Source: Aeromonas simiae
GTDB taxonomy: Bacteria > Pseudomonadota > Gammaproteobacteria > Enterobacterales > Aeromonadaceae
DNA length: 64,000 nucleotides
Direction: 5' to 3'
Assembly: GCF_000820125.1 (NCBI RefSeq)
Contig: NZ_CDBY01000007.1
Coordinates: 134,499-198,498, forward strand
Shown here piece by piece: positions 18,112 to 27,202 of this stretch (the first letter of the stretch is position 1; each line of letters starts with the position of its first letter). Made by a program: the position numbers and the translations under genes. The notes below the pieces were generated by a model. The model worked only from the letters and a program-made list of their open reading frames with translations. It searched no databases and had not been told where the DNA came from.

Positions 18112-19323
18112 TTGAAAGATAAAATAATCATTCTCTCCGAATATATTGGAGAGAATCATAACTCGACGGCATATTATTGGGCTCAAATTGTTAAGTCTTT
18201 GCAGGCCAGATATGAGGTGCTATTGATAGCACCTCATACACCTCATGTAATAGAATTTTCTGCTCAATATAATGTGACCATCGCGACAATCGAGTCGGTC
18301 AGTTATGATAAAAATCACCTTGTCCCTAGGTTGTGGGGACAAATAAAACAAACGCTGGCTTTTATATCTACTCTTCGTAAAGAACTCAACTCTTGCCAAG
18401 TGCTTTTTAGTGGTACCAATCCTATTGTTACCATGCTAGCTATCAGCTTATTACGTAAGTTAAAACTATTCCGATGGGTACTATTGGTTCACGATGTCTT
18501 TCCAAATAATTTAGTTCCGGCAAAAATTATAAGAAAAGAAAGTATATTATTTAAGTTTCTATTGGTACTATCAAAATTTATGTATTCTGCTCCGGACCGA
18601 TTGATATGTATCGGTCGGGATATGAAATGTCTACTTGATGATAAAATTGATGAAAAAACCTCAACGAGGTTCATTCCTAATTGGGCCTCGACTGATAAAA
18701 TATTTTCATCGCCTAAGTCGGATAATAAAATTATCCGTGAGCTAGGCTGGGAACAAAATATAGTATTCCAGTTCTTCGGCAATATGGGGCGATTGCAAGG
18801 GGTCTATAATTTACTTAATGCTATAGAATTAACTAGTGATGTAAACGCAAGGTTTATTTTTATCGGTGATGGTTCTGAGCTGATGGAGGTAGAAAAATAT
18901 ATTTCACTGATTAATAATAAGGCAGGGTATAAAAAAATACACTATTATGGTCGTTTGGCAATTAATGATAATTTAATTGGACTCAATGCCTGTGATATTG
19001 CATTTGTTTCTCTGGCTAATGACATGTATGGCCTTGGTGTTCCCAGTAAAGCTTATTTTTCCATGGCAGCAGATAAACCGATCCTTTACGTTGGTGAAAG
19101 AAAAAGTGAACTGGAGATACTTCTATCCGAGTATGATCTTGGTTGGTTTTGTGAGCCTGATAACCCGGTTAAACTGGCTGGATTGATGGATAAAATTTCT
19201 TTGGAATGTACCATCAATGGTGCACCTAAAGTTAGTCCAAGAGATATAATGATACGTCATTTCTCTGAGGATATGTCACTAGACGAAATTGGAAACGTCA
19301 TTGACGAGGCCATACAAGTATGA
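18112..19323 (+). CDS. wbjE: Family 4 glycosyltransferase, probable L-FucNAc transferase (WbjE/WbuB-like)
   Basis: A 403-residue GT-B enzyme. The N-terminus has SEYIGENHNSTAYYWAQIV and the C-terminal half has FFGNMGRLQGV, FIGDGSE and GVPSKAYFSMAADKP, the donor-binding block of family-4 transferases. WbjE/WbuB-type enzymes follow the FucNAc genes in other loci and transfer L-FucNAc to the first sugar. The start is an unusual TTG at 18112 directly after the wbjD stop, supported by GGAAGGAA about 7 bases upstream; no better ATG fits. The gene is AT-rich. The specific donor is inferred from neighbours. Confidence 0.78.
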   Translation: MKDKIIILSEYIGENHNSTAYYWAQIVKSLQARYEVLLIAPHTPHVIEFSAQYNVTIATIESVSYDKNHLVPRLWGQIKQTLAFISTLRKELNSCQVLFSGTNPIVTMLAISLLRKLKLFRWVLLVHDVFPNNLVPAKIIRKESILFKFLLVLSKFMYSAPDRLICIGRDMKCLLDDKIDEKTSTRFIPNWASTDKIFSSPKSDNKIIRELGWEQNIVFQFFGNMGRLQGVYNLLNAIELTSDVNARFIFIGDGSELMEVEKYISLINNKAGYKKIHYYGRLAINDNLIGLNACDIAFVSLANDMYGLGVPSKAYFSMAADKPILYVGERKSELEILLSEYDLGWFCEPDNPVKLAGLMDKISLECTINGAPKVSPRDIMIRHFSEDMSLDEIGNVIDEAIQV

Positions 19324-20240
19324 ATATATTATTGACTGGTGCAACAGGATTTATCGGTCGTTCAGTATTGCAACGATTAGTGTTACAAACTGATATTGAT
19401 GTTCATACTTATGGTCGTAGAGCCCCTATGGGCTGTGTCCTTAATCATATCAATGGTGAACTTGGCGAAAGCGATAAGCTGCATACTGCATTAATTGGTA
19501 TAGATGTTGTCATTCACTGTGCTGCATTAGCTCATATGGTGGGTAGCTACGATGATATAAACAAAATCAATGTTGTTGCGACTTTAGATTTAGCTAGGCA
19601 GGCCGTAGCTGCTGGAACTAAACGTTTTATTTTTATAAGCTCAATCGGTGTAAACGGTAGCTGCAGCCATGATCGGGCTTTTAGATATGATGATGTCGCT
19701 GCACCTTGGGGCGAATATTCAAAATCAAAATATCTTGCTGAAAAAGCATTGTTGCATCTATCTGCTGAAACTGGATTAGAAGTAGTTATTATTCGGCCTC
19801 CTCTTGTTTATGGGCACAATGCACCAGGAAATTTTGGTAAACTGCTTATGGCGATTGATAAAGGAGCTATTTTACCCTTGGGACGGGTTAACAATAAGCG
19901 AAGCTTTGTTGCCATTGACAATTTGGTTGATTTGATTTTTACATGTATTAGTCATCCTACCGCAGCTAATAAAGTATTTCTGGTAAGCGATGATCATGAT
20001 ATATCAACTACTGAATTACTAATATTGATGGCACAAGCGGCAGGTAGACCATCTCGATTATTGCCAGTACCTCTGAGTGTACTTAGATTTGTAGGTAGAG
20101 TGACGGGGAAACGAGCGGTTATTGACCGGATATGTAATAATTTACAACTGGATATCTCCTATACTAAAAAAATGTTGAATTGGCGACCTCCTATTTCTTT
20201 AAAGGAAGGGATTAAGCGCTGTTTTCATGAGGGAAAATAA
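19320..20240 (+). CDS. wbjF: NAD-dependent epimerase/dehydratase (WbjF/WbpV-like 4-reductase)
   Basis: A 306-residue extended SDR with NILLTGATGFIGRSVLQRL, IHCAALAHM, the catalytic serine in FISSIGVNG and the YSKSKYLAEKAL pair. In Pseudomonas and other loci this group reduces UDP-4-keto-6-deoxy-GlcNAc (made by WbpM) to UDP-D-QuiNAc or UDP-D-FucNAc, which is then loaded on undecaprenyl phosphate. It overlaps the genes on both sides (ATGA at 19320, TAATG at 20238-20242). Which epimer it makes cannot be told from sequence. Confidence 0.78.
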   Translation: MNILLTGATGFIGRSVLQRLVLQTDIDVHTYGRRAPMGCVLNHINGELGESDKLHTALIGIDVVIHCAALAHMVGSYDDINKINVVATLDLARQAVAAGTKRFIFISSIGVNGSCSHDRAFRYDDVAAPWGEYSKSKYLAEKALLHLSAETGLEVVIIRPPLVYGHNAPGNFGKLLMAIDKGAILPLGRVNNKRSFVAIDNLVDLIFTCISHPTAANKVFLVSDDHDISTTELLILMAQAAGRPSRLLPVPLSVLRFVGRVTGKRAVIDRICNNLQLDISYTKKMLNWRPPISLKEGIKRCFHEGK

Positions 20241-20791
20241 TGGTAATTCGCTTATTTGATTTTCTTTTTTCTGCACTAGGTTTATTGGTTTTTTGTCCTG
20301 TCTTGCTCATCGTGAGTATCATTGGTTTTTTTGATACTGGGTCGCCAGTCTTTATCCAAAAGCGAGTCGGCCGCCATAAAAAACCCTTTAAATTGATAAA
20401 ATTTAGAACAATGCAGGTGGATACGAAATCTGTCGCTAGTCATCTGGCCAGTGCTAGATCTATAACCAAGTTTGGGCATGTGTTACGTAAGACTAAGATT
20501 GACGAATTACCACAGCTTATTAATGTATTAAAGGGTGAAATGAGCTTAGTTGGTCCTAGGCCAAATTTGTTCAATCAGTCCGAACTTATCACTGAACGTG
20601 ATACTCTTGGAATATATGATGTTTTGCCTGGTATTACAGGATTGGCTCAGATAAAAAACATCGACATGTCTACACCAAAATTATTGGCGGAAACGGATCG
20701 ATATATGATTGATACATTGAATGTGACCAATTACTTTCGTTATATTATCATGACTGCTACGGGTAAGGGGCGTGGTGATGCAGTGAAATAA
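20240..20791 (+). CDS. Initiating sugar-1-phosphate transferase, small PglC type
   Basis: A 183-residue monotopic phosphoglycosyl transferase (bacterial sugar transferase family). It has one N-terminal re-entrant hydrophobic helix (residues 8-32), then KRVGRHKKPFKLIKFRTM, the Asp-Glu catalytic dyad in KIDELPQL and LVGPRPN. It should attach the first sugar phosphate to undecaprenyl phosphate on the cytoplasmic face. It stands where loci of the Pseudomonas O11 type carry the much larger polytopic WbpL, so the initiating enzyme here is of a different fold. It overlaps wbjF and is followed by wbpM. Confidence 0.88.
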   Translation: MVIRLFDFLFSALGLLVFCPVLLIVSIIGFFDTGSPVFIQKRVGRHKKPFKLIKFRTMQVDTKSVASHLASARSITKFGHVLRKTKIDELPQLINVLKGEMSLVGPRPNLFNQSELITERDTLGIYDVLPGITGLAQIKNIDMSTPKLLAETDRYMIDTLNVTNYFRYIIMTATGKGRGDAVK

Positions 20792-20832
20792 TAATAAGAA
20801 TCCGTGTTTCTATTAAACAGTCCGGTGAATTT

Positions 20833-22794
20833 ATGTTGACGTCATTTTTAGGTATTTCTAGAATATATAAGCGGATTATTAGCGTGTTCGCAGACTCTAT
20901 ATTGCTGTCACTTGCATTTTGGGGGGGGTATTGGGTCAGACTGGATACTAAAATTCCTTTTTATAGTTTGTCTCATTGGCAAATGTTGGGATTACTTCTT
21001 CCTGTTAGTATTTTTATATTTATGCGGTTGGGGCTTTACCGTGCAGTATTAAGGTATGTGGGGTTTAAAGTACTTTGGACGGTTTCCCTTGGGGTACTTG
21101 TTTCTACCATGATATTGGTGATGCTTGCATTCTTCATGAATGTATCGTTACCTCGAACGGTATCCATTATCTATTTTTCTTTTGCCGTCTTGCTAATTGG
21201 TGGGGTTAGGCTGTTTTTTCGCACTGTGGTCAATCATGGTAAGCATCAGCGTGTTGCAGTCTTGATTTATGGGGCTGGAGCTTCTGGACGACAGTTACAA
21301 TTGGCGTTGAATCAGGGGCAGGAATACTTGCCAGTAGCATTTGTCGATGATGATCCTGCACTGGTAAAAGCTGTAATTCAAGGTGTGAATGTTTATAGCC
21401 CTGAACTCATCGGCGAATTGATTGATAGATATGATATTAAGAAAATTTTGCTTGCCATACCGAGTAGCTCACGTAGTGTCAGGCAGGATGTTATTCATCG
21501 TCTAGAGCATTTTCCATGTGAGGTTCTCTCTATCCCTGGCATGGCGGATATGGTGGCCGGACATGCACATATTGATGAATTAAAAGAGGTTTCAATTGAG
21601 GATTTGCTTGGTCGAGATCCGGTTGAGCCAATTCCGGAACTGATGAATGCCAATATCAGCGGTAAACGCGTTATGGTAACAGGGGCCGGTGGTTCTATAG
21701 GATCTGAGCTGTGCCGGCAAATTGTTCGATATAAGCCCGCTATGCTTGTTCTTTTTGAAATTTCTGAGTATGGCCTTTATGCCATTGATAAGGAGTTGAA
21801 TGAGCTGTGTAGAATTGAAAAAATTGATCTTGAAATCGTGCCGTTGTTGGGCTCTGTGCAGCGTCAAAATCGTTTGTTCACAATTATGAGTAACTTCCAG
21901 ATCGAGACTGTGTATCATGCCGCTGCGTATAAACATGTGCCATTAGTAGAATATAATGTCGTAGAAGGAGTTCGAAATAATATCTTTGGAACCCTTTATA
22001 CCGCCCAGGCGGCGATCGAGGCTGGTGTCGATACCTTTGTATTGATATCTACAGATAAAGCTGTACGTCCAACTAATACCATGGGGGCCACTAAGCGCCT
22101 AGCTGAATTGGTATTACAGGCGTTAGCGTCAGCACAGAATGGTACTCGTTTCTGCATGGTTCGATTTGGCAATGTATTGGGTTCATCTGGTTCAGTGGTT
22201 CCGCTCTTCCGTACACAGATTCACAAAGGGGGGCCTCTTACTGTTACTCATCCAGATATCATCCGCTATTTTATGACCATTCCTGAAGCCTCTCAGTTAG
22301 TGATACAGGCCGGAGCCATGGGATGTGGTGGTGATGTTTTTGTGTTGGATATGGGACAGCCAGTAAGAATCATGGAGTTGGCACACCGTATGATCCGATT
22401 GAGTGGATTAACACTGAAAAATGATAAAAACCAGAACGGTGATATAGAGATCAAAATTACAGGTTTGCGCCCCGGCGAAAAACTGTTTGAAGAGTTACTG
22501 ATTGGTGACAATGTGGAAGGGACATCCCATCCACGAATCATGAAGGCAAATGAAAATATGCTGGCGTGGGTAGATCTGCGTTGTTTACTTGTTGAGATTG
22601 ATACCGCCTGTCATCGATTCGATCATGAGCGACTTCGCCATTTGTTATTGGAAGCACCGGTTGCATTTACTCCAACTGATGGTATCTGTGATTTAGCTTG
22701 GAAAGCTAAAACTATGAGAAAAGAATACTTTGCCACTTCAAAAAATAATGATATTGATTTCCTAAATACTGAAACTAACTTATATACTCACTAA
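20833..22794 (+). CDS. wbpM: Membrane-bound UDP-GlcNAc C6-dehydratase (WbpM/FlaA1 family)
   Basis: A 653-residue protein with four N-terminal membrane helices (about residues 10-130), a CoA-binding-like Rossmann domain (IYGAGASGRQLQLAL near 150) and a C-terminal SDR catalytic domain (VTGAGGSIGSELCRQI near 281). The active-site block STDKAVRPTNTMGATKR has Met replacing the usual Tyr, a hallmark of WbpM. It makes UDP-4-keto-6-deoxy-GlcNAc, the substrate of the WbjF-like reductase. Length is normal for WbpM. A 41-base gap precedes it. Confidence 0.93.
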   Translation: MLTSFLGISRIYKRIISVFADSILLSLAFWGGYWVRLDTKIPFYSLSHWQMLGLLLPVSIFIFMRLGLYRAVLRYVGFKVLWTVSLGVLVSTMILVMLAFFMNVSLPRTVSIIYFSFAVLLIGGVRLFFRTVVNHGKHQRVAVLIYGAGASGRQLQLALNQGQEYLPVAFVDDDPALVKAVIQGVNVYSPELIGELIDRYDIKKILLAIPSSSRSVRQDVIHRLEHFPCEVLSIPGMADMVAGHAHIDELKEVSIEDLLGRDPVEPIPELMNANISGKRVMVTGAGGSIGSELCRQIVRYKPAMLVLFEISEYGLYAIDKELNELCRIEKIDLEIVPLLGSVQRQNRLFTIMSNFQIETVYHAAAYKHVPLVEYNVVEGVRNNIFGTLYTAQAAIEAGVDTFVLISTDKAVRPTNTMGATKRLAELVLQALASAQNGTRFCMVRFGNVLGSSGSVVPLFRTQIHKGGPLTVTHPDIIRYFMTIPEASQLVIQAGAMGCGGDVFVLDMGQPVRIMELAHRMIRLSGLTLKNDKNQNGDIEIKITGLRPGEKLFEELLIGDNVEGTSHPRIMKANENMLAWVDLRCLLVEIDTACHRFDHERLRHLLLEAPVAFTPTDGICDLAWKAKTMRKEYFATSKNNDIDFLNTETNLYTH

Positions 22795-22841
22795 GGCTAA
22801 AATATTAAGTTATATGCATGCAAGTACCTTGTTGATAAAAA

Positions 22842-23747
22842 ATGCACATGTCACATTTGAGTTTAATCTTGTTGTTCGGGGGTAATGGTCAACTTGGTTT
22901 AGCATTACGCCAGTTGTTTGGGGAGCATCTCTTTTTCTTTCCTGATAGGGGGGATGTGGATTTCCTGCTTCCTGAGCAACTTTCCAACGTTATTGACAGT
23001 CTGCAGCCTGAGGTCATTATTAATGCTGCAGCTTATACCTCGGTTGAAAAAGCGGAAGCTGAAGCTGGGCTTGCATTTTGTGTCAATGCCCAGACAGTGG
23101 CTAGCTTGGCTGAAGCTGCAAAGCGAGTTGATGCGCTGCTTGTCCATATTTCTACTGACTATGTGTTTGATGGCAAAGGTGACTGCGCTTGGTGTGAGGA
23201 GGATCAGCCCAATCCACTTAATATATATGGTCTAAGTAAATGGTATGGTGAGCAGGCAATTATAGCTAGTGGATGTCGCCATTTAATATTTAGAACTAGT
23301 TGGTTACACAGTCCATGGCGTAGTAATTTCATAAAATCCATGCTCACCTTGGGTATGACAAAGGAGCACCTTTCTGTCGTCTCTGATCAGATTGGGGCCC
23401 CCACATCAGCCAGTATGCTTGCCGAAGCCATGATGCATGCGATATTAGTTACAACTCGTAAGCCTGAGTTAAGTGGGTTGTATCATGTTGCTGCTCAAGG
23501 AGAGACCTCTTGGTATGATTTAGCAAAATACTGTTTCTCTGTCGCAGGAAGTATGGGGATGGCATTTAAGGTTAAATCAATTGAGCCCATATCATCAGAT
23601 GACTATCCTTCGGTGGTACTGCGTCCACTCAATTCCAGGCTTAACACTGACAAATTTTCACGCTGTTTTGGGATGAAACTTCCTGCATGGCAGGATGATG
23701 TATCAACGACATTGAGCTCGCTCCTCCGTCAGCCTGAGCATGAATGA
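22842..23747 (+). CDS. rmlD: dTDP-4-dehydrorhamnose reductase
   Basis: A 301-residue SDR that performs the last step to dTDP-L-rhamnose. Motifs: LFGGNGQLGLALRQLF, NAAAYTSVEKAE, STDYVFDGKG, YGLSKWYGE and FRTSWLHSPWRSNFIKSML. The full domain is present. It is followed by rmlC with overlapping stop and start (ATGA, 23744-23747), but lies 20 kb from rmlB, and rmlA is not in the window. It therefore looks like the right-hand remnant of an rml set or relies on an rmlA elsewhere. The start could be the ATG at 22842 or 22848. Confidence 0.9.
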   Translation: MHMSHLSLILLFGGNGQLGLALRQLFGEHLFFFPDRGDVDFLLPEQLSNVIDSLQPEVIINAAAYTSVEKAEAEAGLAFCVNAQTVASLAEAAKRVDALLVHISTDYVFDGKGDCAWCEEDQPNPLNIYGLSKWYGEQAIIASGCRHLIFRTSWLHSPWRSNFIKSMLTLGMTKEHLSVVSDQIGAPTSASMLAEAMMHAILVTTRKPELSGLYHVAAQGETSWYDLAKYCFSVAGSMGMAFKVKSIEPISSDDYPSVVLRPLNSRLNTDKFSRCFGMKLPAWQDDVSTTLSSLLRQPEHE

Positions 23748-24307
23748 GTGTTGTAATGAGTGATAATAATAAAATCCAAGATGTTATTTTAATATCCAGA
23801 TCTCGCTACCGCGATAGTCGCGGCTATTTTAATGAGTTATCAAAACAGGACTGCACGTTTGCCGAGCACTCATTTGTACAGACCAATCACAGCAGATCGC
23901 TACAAGGAACGTTGCGTGGTTTGCATTATCAGATAGGGAAACCACAAGGGAAACTGGTGCACGTTATTACCGGTCGTATCTTTGATGTGGCGGTGGATCT
24001 TCGCCATGATTCTCCAACCTTTGGCCAATGGGTGGGGGAGTACCTCTGTGAAGAGCGTGCGGATTCACTATGGATCCCCCCCGGTTTTGCCCACGGTTTT
24101 TATGTCTTGAGCCAGCAGGCAGACATCATTTATGAATGTACAGCGCATTACAGCCAGCCAGATGAACGAGCGATTCGCTGGGACGACCCAACGCTAGCAA
24201 TTGACTGGCCCTTGTTAGAGAATGTGCCGCTGCGTCTCTCAGACAAGGATGAGCATGCCCCTTTGTGGGATGAGAGCGCTTTTGATACTAACGACGATGT
24301 TAAATGA
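23744..24307 (+). CDS. rmlC: dTDP-4-dehydrorhamnose 3,5-epimerase
   Basis: A 187-residue cupin epimerase. It shows DSRGYFNEL, the catalytic-histidine segment GTLRGLHYQIGKPQGKLV, VAVDLRHDSPTFGQW and IPPGFAHGFYVLS, all standard for RmlC. The start at 23744 overlaps the rmlD stop; an ATG at 23756 is the alternative. Codon use and GC are closer to the backbone than in the central cassette, in keeping with this being the conserved edge of the locus. wzz follows after seven bases. Confidence 0.92.
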   Translation: MSVVMSDNNKIQDVILISRSRYRDSRGYFNELSKQDCTFAEHSFVQTNHSRSLQGTLRGLHYQIGKPQGKLVHVITGRIFDVAVDLRHDSPTFGQWVGEYLCEERADSLWIPPGFAHGFYVLSQQADIIYECTAHYSQPDERAIRWDDPTLAIDWPLLENVPLRLSDKDEHAPLWDESAFDTNDDVK

Positions 24308-24314
24308 GAAGTCT

Positions 24315-25385
24315 ATGAATAAAAATGAGATCAACTCCATGGGCGGCCAACTACCGAGTGGGTGGACGGTGAGTGATGACGATACGCTTGATCTGCGTGA
24401 GCTTGGTATGGCTTTGTGGCAGCGCAAAGGGCTGATTGCTGCAACCACGTTGCTGTTTGCGGTTGTCGGTATCGTCTATGCCCTGTTGGCGCCGCAGGTT
24501 TGGTCAACCAAAGTCGTTATCGATTTGCCACAGGCAAAAGAGCTGGCATCGCTCAATCGTCTCAAGCTCCAGGCTGACTTGGTTGGTTTATCTGGCATTC
24601 CCTCTGAGCAAGAGGTGTTTAACGATTTCGTGCAACGTTTCAATGCCTATGACCGTCGTCGTGATTTCTTACAGGCCAGCGACCTCTTCGCTCAGGAAGT
24701 CAAAGAGCAGGCTCTGGATATCAAGGGGCAACGTCGTTGGGTCAGAAAATGGGCCGAGTTGATCAAAGCTGAGCCGGTTGACAAGAAAAAAGAGTTGCCT
24801 GGTGTGGCTCTGTCGCTCTCTGCTGATACGGCGGAAACCTCGTTGCAGATGACGCAAGGCTATATTAGCTATGTCGTTGAGCAACAAAGAGAAAGTTTAA
24901 TTGAAGAACTAAAAACGTCGCAGGAGCATAGGCTCGACTCCTTGGAAACCCAGCTCAAGATGGTGAAAGAAGACGCCGTTTTAGCACTGAAGCGCGATGT
25001 TGCCAATACCGAGTTGAGTGCTGAAGTGGCGCGTGCGGCAGGGGTCTCGACCCCCTTAGAGAATTATGCCGACAACGATCGGTTTGCCATCATGTTGGGA
25101 ACCAAAGGTTTGGAGGCGCGCCTGAAGGTGCTCAAATCAATCGATCTCACCGTTTACCAGCCCAAGCTGGCCGAACTGCAGAGCAAAATTGATCGCCTCA
25201 AGGCCCTCAAGTTGGATGATCTGCATTTTCAACCCTTTATCTATCTGGATGCCCCGGAAGAGCCGCTGACTCGCGACAAGCCCAAACGCCCCCTTGTGGT
25301 GGTGCTTGCCACCTTGCTCGGTGGCATGTTAGGAATTGGTATCGCGTTGATCCAGCACGCCTTTCGCAGACCAAAGATGGCGTAA
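24315..25385 (+). CDS. wzz: Polysaccharide co-polymerase, O-antigen chain length determinant
   Basis: A 356-residue Wzz-family protein. It has a short cytoplasmic N-terminus (DLRELGMALWQRKG), a first membrane helix at about residues 41-60, a large periplasmic part rich in charged coiled-coil helix, and a second helix preceded by a proline-rich motif (RDKPKRPLVVVLATLLGGMLG, split here as KPKRPL). It ends with a short basic tail. It sets modal O-antigen length with Wzy. The ATG at 24315 gives the natural N-terminus; longer frames start inside rmlC. A strong terminator follows, ending the operon. Confidence 0.9.
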   Translation: MNKNEINSMGGQLPSGWTVSDDDTLDLRELGMALWQRKGLIAATTLLFAVVGIVYALLAPQVWSTKVVIDLPQAKELASLNRLKLQADLVGLSGIPSEQEVFNDFVQRFNAYDRRRDFLQASDLFAQEVKEQALDIKGQRRWVRKWAELIKAEPVDKKKELPGVALSLSADTAETSLQMTQGYISYVVEQQRESLIEELKTSQEHRLDSLETQLKMVKEDAVLALKRDVANTELSAEVARAAGVSTPLENYADNDRFAIMLGTKGLEARLKVLKSIDLTVYQPKLAELQSKIDRLKALKLDDLHFQPFIYLDAPEEPLTRDKPKRPLVVVLATLLGGMLGIGIALIQHAFRRPKMA

Positions 25386-25403
25386 AATGCGGTAATGTAT
25401 ATG

Positions 25404-25425
25404 AGGAGGCTTTAGCCTCCTTTTT
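25404..25425 (+). terminator. Rho-independent terminator after wzz
   Basis: A perfect 7-bp stem (AGGAGGC / GCCTCCT) with a TTTA loop is followed by five T residues. It lies 18 bases after the wzz stop and is the probable end of the roughly 24-kb polysaccharide transcript. Confidence 0.85.
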
Positions 25426-25447
25426 CATATCTGCTCAAGGGGTAAAC

Positions 25448-27142
25448 ATGAAAGCCAGCGTGGCGTTTTGGGGGGGGTGGGGGCTCTGGTGTCTCGGGCT
25501 GATGCATTTTTTTATGCACAATCCGGGGGGCTCTGCACTCTATCTGCCTTTTAATGCATGGGCATGGGTCTTTTTAAGTCTCATGTTGGGGATGGGGCTG
25601 TGGCATGCAACGCAAAATAGCGCATTACGCTACTCTCGCCTGAATGCTTACTGGGCGCTGTGCGCCATGCTGTTGTTGCTCCCTTTTTTCTGGTCCGATA
25701 GCCCTATCCGCGATTATGCCGTGCCGAGAATGTTGGGGGTTATTGGGGGAGGGGGGCTGCTCTTTTCTCTGTATCAATGGGGTTGGTCTTGCCAGGATCG
25801 GCGCCGCTTGCTCTTCGTGCTGCTTGGCGCGGTGACGGTCGAGATGCTCCTGGGATTGGTGCAGTTTTACCTGTTATCTCCTGGCAATTGGCTTGGTTAT
25901 GACACCCGGGCTAATCGCCCTTATGGCATTTTCCAGCAGCCCAATGTGATGGCCAGTTTCATGGCCACCGGTCTTGCGCTGGCGCTGTGGCTGGACTCTC
26001 CGAGCGCATCGCGTTTAACCCGGCTCTGGCTGGGGGGCGTGATGGTGGGAACCTCTTTGCTGCTGATCGTGCTGCAATCGAGGGTGGGCCAGTTAGGCGG
26101 GGCGTTGCTCCTGCTCCTGTTGCTCCCTTACTTGCGCCATGAGCGAAGAGTCTGTCGCTCGTTGTTGCTCGTCATCCTGGGGGGCGTATTGGGCGGTATT
26201 TCCCTTTACTGGGGGGAGGGGATGCACCGCGGACTGGAGGCCTACCAATCGGGGGGAATGCGTTCGATTTACTGGCCCTATGCGTGGCACCTCATTTTGG
26301 AAAAGCCGCTCTCTGGCTGGGGATTTGGCTCATTTGAGGTGACGTTCCTTCAGCAATATATGGCCGACAAGGCGCTCAATCCTGCAATGCCTCAGATTGA
26401 GTACAACCTCGATCACCCCCATAACGAGCTGCTTTATTGGGGCGTCGAGGGGGGATTGCTGCCCATGCTGGGGATCATTGGCATGGGATTGCTACTGCTG
26501 TGGCGCCTGCGCAGTCAACGGTGGTCGAAACGGCTGGCGCTGTTGGCGCTGGTGACACCGATAGCACTGCATACCCAGACCGAGTATCCCTTCTATCACT
26601 CGATTGCCCACTGGGTCCTCTTCCTGACCCTCATCTGGTACATCGATGAAGAGTGTGAAATGGCCGACAAACCGCAGATCCGCGTGATTGCCTACCCCCA
26701 TACCCTGCTGCTGCGATTTCTTGCTCTTGGCATTCCCCTCGTCGTGGTGCCTTTCATGCTGACTGCGTTGCACACGGCCTGGGTGGTGACTAAGTACGAG
26801 CGCGGTGGTTATAAACAGCCTGAGCTATTGCTCCAGATCATCAATCCGGTGGCCTGGCTGAATCGGGTGGAGTTTGATGTCAATACGGTGCGTTTTGGCG
26901 CAGCCATGCAACGTCAAGATCTGGCCGAGCTGCGGGCCTATGTCCAATGGGGCAGTGAGTTTGTCCGGCACACGCCGCGCTCAGCCATCTATGGCAACAT
27001 GGTGACGGCACTGCGGATGCTGGGGGAACAGACCCAGGCCGAGCAACTTAGGCGCGATGCGTTGCTGCTCTATCCGCAAGATGCATCGCTGCTGGGGGCG
27101 GCGAGTGCGGCACCTAGCGCTGTCATGCAAGAGAAGAGATGA
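25448..27142 (+). CDS. pglL: PglL-like O-oligosaccharyltransferase (Wzy_C family)
   Basis: A 564-residue membrane protein with about 12 helices. RPYGIFQQPNVMASFMATG near residue 160 is the signature of PglL-type enzymes, and LDHPHNELLYWGVEGG near 323 is the periplasmic loop motif with the key histidine. The C-terminal soluble part from about 440 corresponds to the PglL-associated domain. PglL enzymes move lipid-linked glycans onto Ser/Thr of exported proteins such as pilin. WaaL (O-antigen ligase) is the main alternative, but the QPN motif and the length favour PglL. RBS AAGGGG precedes the ATG. It has its own position after the operon terminator and runs of G in its early codons. Confidence 0.75.
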   Translation: MKASVAFWGGWGLWCLGLMHFFMHNPGGSALYLPFNAWAWVFLSLMLGMGLWHATQNSALRYSRLNAYWALCAMLLLLPFFWSDSPIRDYAVPRMLGVIGGGGLLFSLYQWGWSCQDRRRLLFVLLGAVTVEMLLGLVQFYLLSPGNWLGYDTRANRPYGIFQQPNVMASFMATGLALALWLDSPSASRLTRLWLGGVMVGTSLLLIVLQSRVGQLGGALLLLLLLPYLRHERRVCRSLLLVILGGVLGGISLYWGEGMHRGLEAYQSGGMRSIYWPYAWHLILEKPLSGWGFGSFEVTFLQQYMADKALNPAMPQIEYNLDHPHNELLYWGVEGGLLPMLGIIGMGLLLLWRLRSQRWSKRLALLALVTPIALHTQTEYPFYHSIAHWVLFLTLIWYIDEECEMADKPQIRVIAYPHTLLLRFLALGIPLVVVPFMLTALHTAWVVTKYERGGYKQPELLLQIINPVAWLNRVEFDVNTVRFGAAMQRQDLAELRAYVQWGSEFVRHTPRSAIYGNMVTALRMLGEQTQAEQLRRDALLLYPQDASLLGAASAAPSAVMQEKR

Positions 27143-27163
27143 TCTCCAGCCCCTTCGGATTTT

Positions 27164-27171
27164 GCTATCAT
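27164..27171 (+). promoter_or_regulatory. Candidate extended -10 promoter for ugd
   Basis: TGCTATCAT at 27163-27171 has the TGn-TATNAT form of an extended -10. No convincing -35 is present. It would give a leader of about 135 bases before ugd, in which an inverted repeat is found. Confidence 0.3.
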
Positions 27172-27202
27172 GCGCTCCTTCTCCAGCGCTATCGCCGCGC
27201 TG

